Positions 59,454-64,000 of a DNA stretch of 64,000 bases are shown one piece after another; position 1 is the stretch's first letter; the number at the start of each line of letters is the position of its first letter. The notes under the pieces were generated by a model that searched no databases, was not told the origin of the DNA, and saw only the letters and a list, made by a program, of their open reading frames with translations. Position numbers and translations under genes: made by a program. The stretch is from Smittia aterrima (lineage: Eukaryota; Arthropoda; Insecta; Diptera; Chironomidae): positions 2,170,854 to 2,234,853 of the forward strand of contig CP093830.1 of assembly GCA_033063855.1 (NCBI GenBank). Reading direction: 5' to 3'.

Positions 59454-62400
59454 ACAACTTTTATTTTTGACTATTAATTTTATCTTTTTATTAATAATTT
59501 TTCTTAGTTTTCTTTGTTTTTGCGTTCGCCCTATGTAGAATTCATATAAACGCTATGTTCCATTTTAAACTTTGTGTGGCAGTGTAGTGTAGAGTTTTGA
59601 TCAAAAACGAACTTAGTCCTCATGTCGGTACAAAACTGAAATGACATTGAAAGTAACGTCGGTATAAAAAACTTTGACTTGTCGATCGAAAAAAAAAAGA
59701 TTTCCGCGTTTCTGAACAGGAAAAGATAGAAAGAGAGAAAATTGTTTGTGTCAATCAAGTGAAACTTCATTGAGGCTTGAAAAATTGTGCACGTTTCGAG
59801 GGAAGGTAAGTTTCAATGTATCATTATGCATCATATCGCTTGTCGAACATTCTTTCAAGGGCGGTTACAATAACTTCGTGTTTGTCTCTAACGATAATTT
59901 CATTTCTTATAGTTTTCATCTTCATTTTCTTTTTTCCTATATATTTATTTCATTACGATAACGTATTAAGTTCATTCATTTACTTTAATATCTTCTCCTT
60001 CTTAGTTTAAATTCCATTGGTTGCAATGAAAAGTCGTCATGGAGGAGAGAGAAGGTAAACTGAGAAAAATGTAAACAAATTAAAAGACATTCTCGGAAAT
60101 CAGCGAGGGAAAATATTTTCTTCGCTTCATAGAGATCTCAATCGAATTTCTTGTTTCTTTTTGTCAACAAAATATTTTTCTTTTTGCCGATGAAAAGGTT
60201 TATGATTTCTTTTCCTTTTGAATTTTTCTTTTAAAATTGACAAAGTATTTTTCATAGCTCTCATTTGCATAAAATATATATTTTGCTTCTCATCGCGTGC
60301 ATTTCAATTCTTGTTCGCTAATTTTTAACTTCGAGGAAAAGGAAAAATGCAAAAACTCAAAGTGAAGACGTTTTTTTTTCTAAGACTTTTAGTTTCCAAT
60401 GATTTCATTTCTTTGACAAGCGACTTCTCATAGCGTTTGGTGTATTGTTAAAAAAGTGATCGTTTGCTAATTTTGAGATATTTAAAAGGAAGAAGGGGAA
60501 AGTTGAGGTACATGAAAAACCTTTAAGGTGTGAATTTCAATAGGCTTCAAATATTTTTTATGTAAAATTATGATTCTCTGTCATTTGTTCAAAACGCAAT
60601 TGCTCACAGCATTTGCGATCTGACAAACGACGTAGAACGCAAAAGTATTTTTCATGCTTTCGTCAATTTCGTCTTCTTAAAAGTTGTCCAATTTTTCGCT
60701 ATGATTTGTTATTCTTTATTCATTAAGACGGTTTTATTATGAAATATTGTGCAATAAACATGTATCATTTCTAAAAGTTTAATTTTAGTTGTATAAAGCC
60801 ATATCATGAATCTCGTCAAATGCTCCTTTCTTTTCTTGTTTTTAAATATACGATATGAAACAGTGATATAAACAACATGCAAGTCCAGTTTGTTGATTCG
60901 GAGAAACCATAATAAGGAGAAGAAATAGAAAGAGATAGAGAGTGGAGAAATTTTTTCAGTTTGCAGAACGAAACGATGGATGTAAAAGATTTCGCCAAGC
61001 GGAAAATTCGTGTGGATTATAATAAGTATTCATAGTTCTTCGTCCAAGTCTCATCGGCAATAACGCAAGCAAGCTTCTCTTATTATTCGTCTCGTTGGAA
61101 CTTAGATATTCAACTTAGTAACTGTGATTATATATTCGGTTATATGCAACAAGTACAATATTCATTTCGACAAATTTGATTGGAATCATTTAAAAACGAA
61201 GATGATTTTCACTAAGAAATTGCTTTGGAAAATCTATTCTTTGAATAAAAGTGAAGAAGTTAAACAACAAATATTAAAGCGCTTTATAAACGTTTCAATC
61301 AACAAATTCCTTTCGAAGAAAGCGCCATCGTGTTACAACGTCAATTGACATATCAAGGTAAATTGTGGGGTGGTGAGTGTTGATGTTGAAGTGATTTGAG
61401 ATTTTCAAAATCATTTCCTCTGAGTTTTATTTAATTGTCGTCTCGAATCATTTCAATCAACGCTCGAAGGAGTAAATCAATTGCTAAAGATCTCTTTTAA
61501 AACAACAACAGTCAGTTGCTATTAACATGATGCTACACGTGATTTTAATTGAGCGCATCAATCATAAGTTTTTTTTTCTATCAATAAATTGAATTCATTA
61601 TTAACATTGCAAATGTCTCTTGACTCTAAATTTGATTCATTTAAAGCTTGATCTTCTCACCGACATTAAATTATTTCATCAAAGGAAGAGGCGACTTTAT
61701 GTAGTTCAGTGAAGTGACAATCATCTCATTCCCATTTTTAAAACTTTAGACATTTTCATTCTAAGAGATAAATAAAGCACCTAAGTTTTCAATAATATAT
61801 TGTGTGAGTAATATTTTTCTTTCTTCTTTAAGTATTTCATTAAGAATATTCCGCTAAACGTTAAAGCTTAGGAAATATTTTCAGCGACGGTCATGGAGAT
61901 TGATTTTTTTTTCTTTCAATGCAAGAAGTGAAGGATTTGAGAGAAAGAGAGAAGTTGATGGTAAAATCGAAGCGATCACCTGATTGCAGATTCAGTTACA
62001 AGAAATATTTTTGCAAAATTCATCTTGATTTGTCATCCTGTTGGTCTTTAGCTGCACAAGTTGTAAACTTAATTTTAACGACTTTCTCTTCGTTCTGGGA
62101 AATTCCATTAAGCCAAAAAATCTCTACTCAAATATGGCCATTTGTTGTATAAATTTGTCGTAGTCTCTACCACGTATTGTCTATCATTGAATTCGTGTAG
62201 GATCGATCGTCAATGTGATAGTCGGAGGAGTCTATGAGAGTCTTAAAATTTAGCGACTCTCCGATATCATTTGAAGATCGAAAATAAAATATTTAATTGT
62301 TTTAATACTTTTTCGGGTTCTTGAGTGTAAATTCATTGTAAACATTTTTTTTCTTCTTGAGTAAACAGTTTCGGTAGAAATTCAATTCTAAGTTGTGGTG

Positions 62401-62626
62401 GAAAGTTATTTCTGAGACTAGCACAAAGATGGTTTGATTCACATTCCCTAACGAAGTGAATCGAGCGATTTCTAAAGAAATTTCTATTACGATTAAAAGC
62501 TTTTTTCAGAAAATGATTTACAAAAAGATTTCAGCTCAATGATGAATGGGAAAAAAGATAAAAATTTGGCCTAGACAGATACTGATTTGGATTTCTTCGT
62601 TGGATGAGACTTTACCTCAACTTTTC
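59454..62626. other. spacer between Rfx and the right-edge gene
   Basis: No protein-coding gene is supported. Plus-strand donor-like sites GGGAAG/GTAAGT at 59806 and ATCAAG/GTAAAT near 61360 could end noncoding first exons of a gene further right. A bulged inverted repeat at 62217-62268 is listed separately. On the minus strand the right part is the 3'UTR of the gene at 62627. Confidence 0.5.
62217..62268. repeat. bulged 14-bp inverted repeat (hairpin)
   Basis: GATAGTCGGAGGAGTC at 62217-62232 pairs with GACTCTCCGATATC at 62255-62268 over 14 bp with two single-base bulges and a 22-nt loop. It lies about 360 bp downstream of the stop of the right-edge minus-strand gene, so it may sit in that 3'UTR. 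Confidence 0.55.
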
Positions 62627-64000
62627 TCATTTCAAATCTTCTTCGCTATCGAGCTTCTCGAATTTCTTCTTGGTCTCCGAAACGCTAACTCTCAAAAGAG
62701 AACTTATATTGTCTGAAGCGCCTGTCGTGGTAAGTGAACTTGAAGAGTCCACTACTGGATCAAGAAAAGGATTTGTCGCTGAATATTGCACTCGATACAC
62801 ATTGTTATCAGCGGAGCTACTTGTCGATGTTCCATTAGTAGTTGAGTTATTTGTCGTTGACGCGATATTAGAATAATAATCAGTACTGTACTTATACGAT
62901 GATGAATAGCTTGTGGATAATTTATCGTTATCATTGTCATATTTGCTTGAAGAACCAAACGACGACGAGCCGGTGGTCTTGGGCAAAGTGCTATAACTAT
63001 TATTATAATTCGTTTGCGAGCTTGTGTACGACGCTACTGGACTTGAGTAGCTTGCAGTTGTTGGATTACTATTGAAGTTTGATTCTGATTGATATAAGTA
63101 TGGATTATTTCTACCTAAATGCAACGGCAATGTGTTTGTAGTATTAACATTATTTATTGTTCTTGATGGCGATGAGGATGAACTCGATAATCGACTCAGT
63201 GTTGTAGAATAAGCCGTCGTGGTCGACGACGAGACTGGCGAATCGCTGTACTTCGATGAGAATGCAGTTGTTGATGTTTCTGACTTACTGTTTAGACCTG
63301 ATTCCGATGACAGATGAATTGTTGATGGCAAACTGGTCGAGGGAACATAAACGGGAAATGGAGGAAGCTTAAAATTGTTTGTGACGGTTGTTGCATTCGA
63401 GCCGTTTGTTTTAACGCTGACGGTCTTCGTTGCGATTGTGTTGCTGCTTATGGTCGCAGCCGAAGTAGAAATTGCTGTCGACGATGCCATTGAATAACTT
63501 AATGGCTTGTAAAGTGTTATATCCTCGTCTTTGGTGACAGGAGATGATTTCGTGGTGTTGATTGATGAGTAATGTTTGTAATTGTTGTTCGTCGTCGACG
63601 TTATGCTCGAGGTTGAAATGCTGGGCTTGGCGAAGGATGGTTTATCGTATGATTGAATAGAAGTAGTGCTGGTTGGTCCACTTGAACTGCTCTCTGTTTG
63701 TTTTGTTTCATCTTTGTTGTTAGAAAGGATTGTTGTTGATGATGATGATGATTGATCATGTGTCGTTTGCTTGATTAGATTGTTGCTCGTTGTTTCTTTC
63801 GCGCGGACAGTTGAGTCGGAAGGAGGTGATGCACCTCTCTTAATTGTTTCAGTACCTAAGGTTGAAAAAGAAATTTAAGTTTCTTAGAAGTTCTTGAGAT
63901 TTTATTTGTGAGATTTTACCTGAGCCAGACCCGTCAGATGTTGTGCCTGAACTAGAGCTTGGGGAGGGTGTGGCGGGCTGTTGCCGAAGCAATGGGCCTT
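62627..64000 (-). CDS. C-terminal part of a Ser/Thr/Asn-rich protein (partial at the right edge)
   Basis: The last two exons of a minus-strand gene are visible. One is 62627-63855 (408 codons plus stop). The other runs from 63920 past the window edge, and the two join in phase 1. The sequence is very rich in Ser, Thr, Asn and Tyr and looks disordered. Notable points are an NPFLD motif of the type bound by EH domains and a charged end, KKKFEKLDSEEDLK. No domain is recognisable in the visible part, so the protein cannot be named; the N-terminal part outside the window would decide. Confidence 0.75.

Noticed and set aside
1..64000. Intact transposon, CRISPR array, rRNA or viral insertion
   Set aside because: No transposase, reverse transcriptase or viral-type open frame, no regular direct repeats with spacers, and no rRNA-like block was seen on reading both strands.

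Overview
The window looks like nuclear DNA of an insect, almost certainly a fly (Diptera) and probably a nematoceran-type lineage. The reasons are AT-rich spacers, many 50-70 nt GT-AG introns, a ZAD zinc-finger gene (an arthropod family), and clear homologues of the metazoan genes Shank/Prosap, ECM29, Sce/RING1, GPHR, Rfx and FAM120. Species cannot be fixed from the sequence. All splice sites given here were worked out by hand from GT/AG signals, reading phase and remembered family sequence; no alignment or transcript data were used.

Left half (1-32 kb), sparse. 1-4.2 kb is mostly featureless. At 4.2-5.8 kb lie two tandem minus-strand genes for small secreted proteins, each 173 aa with eight cysteines. 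At 7.39 kb is a textbook TATA plus Initiator promoter with no obvious gene. From 8.06 to 11.36 kb (minus) lies a FAM120A-like gene (constitutive coactivator of PPAR-gamma-like). From 13.3 to 25.85 kb (minus) lies the synaptic scaffold gene Shank/Prosap in 13 coding exons, including a 28-nt microexon and two 3-kb introns. A 6.2-kb spacer follows.

Right half (32-64 kb), dense. Plus strand: ECM29 proteasome adaptor (32.0-37.9 kb), a 19-finger C2H2 gene (38.1-40.7 kb), a ZAD-C2H2 gene (41.0-42.7 kb) and a coiled-coil protein with an N-myristoylation-type start (43.5-46.6 kb). Minus strand: the PRC1 E3 ligase Sce/RING1 (47.2-48.4 kb) and an unrecognised 276-aa gene (48.6-49.5 kb). That gene is divergent from the plus-strand Golgi pH regulator GPHR (49.7-51.2 kb). 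Then come a duplicated B-box (tRNA/SINE-like) element and a perfect X-box just upstream of Rfx (52.9-58.5 kb, with an alternative first exon at 55.85 kb). The window ends in the last two exons of a minus-strand Ser/Thr-rich protein.

The genes are a mixture of housekeeping (ECM29, GPHR, Sce), regulatory (Rfx, zinc fingers) and neuronal (Shank) functions with no operon-like logic. The most interesting points are the X-box at the Rfx promoter (possible autoregulation), the Shank C-terminus without a visible SAM domain plus a candidate alternative last exon, the twin secreted 8-Cys genes with different intron counts, the orphan TATA-Inr promoter, and the duplicated B-box element. I saw no CRISPR array, intact transposon, viral insertion, rRNA or intact tRNA gene.
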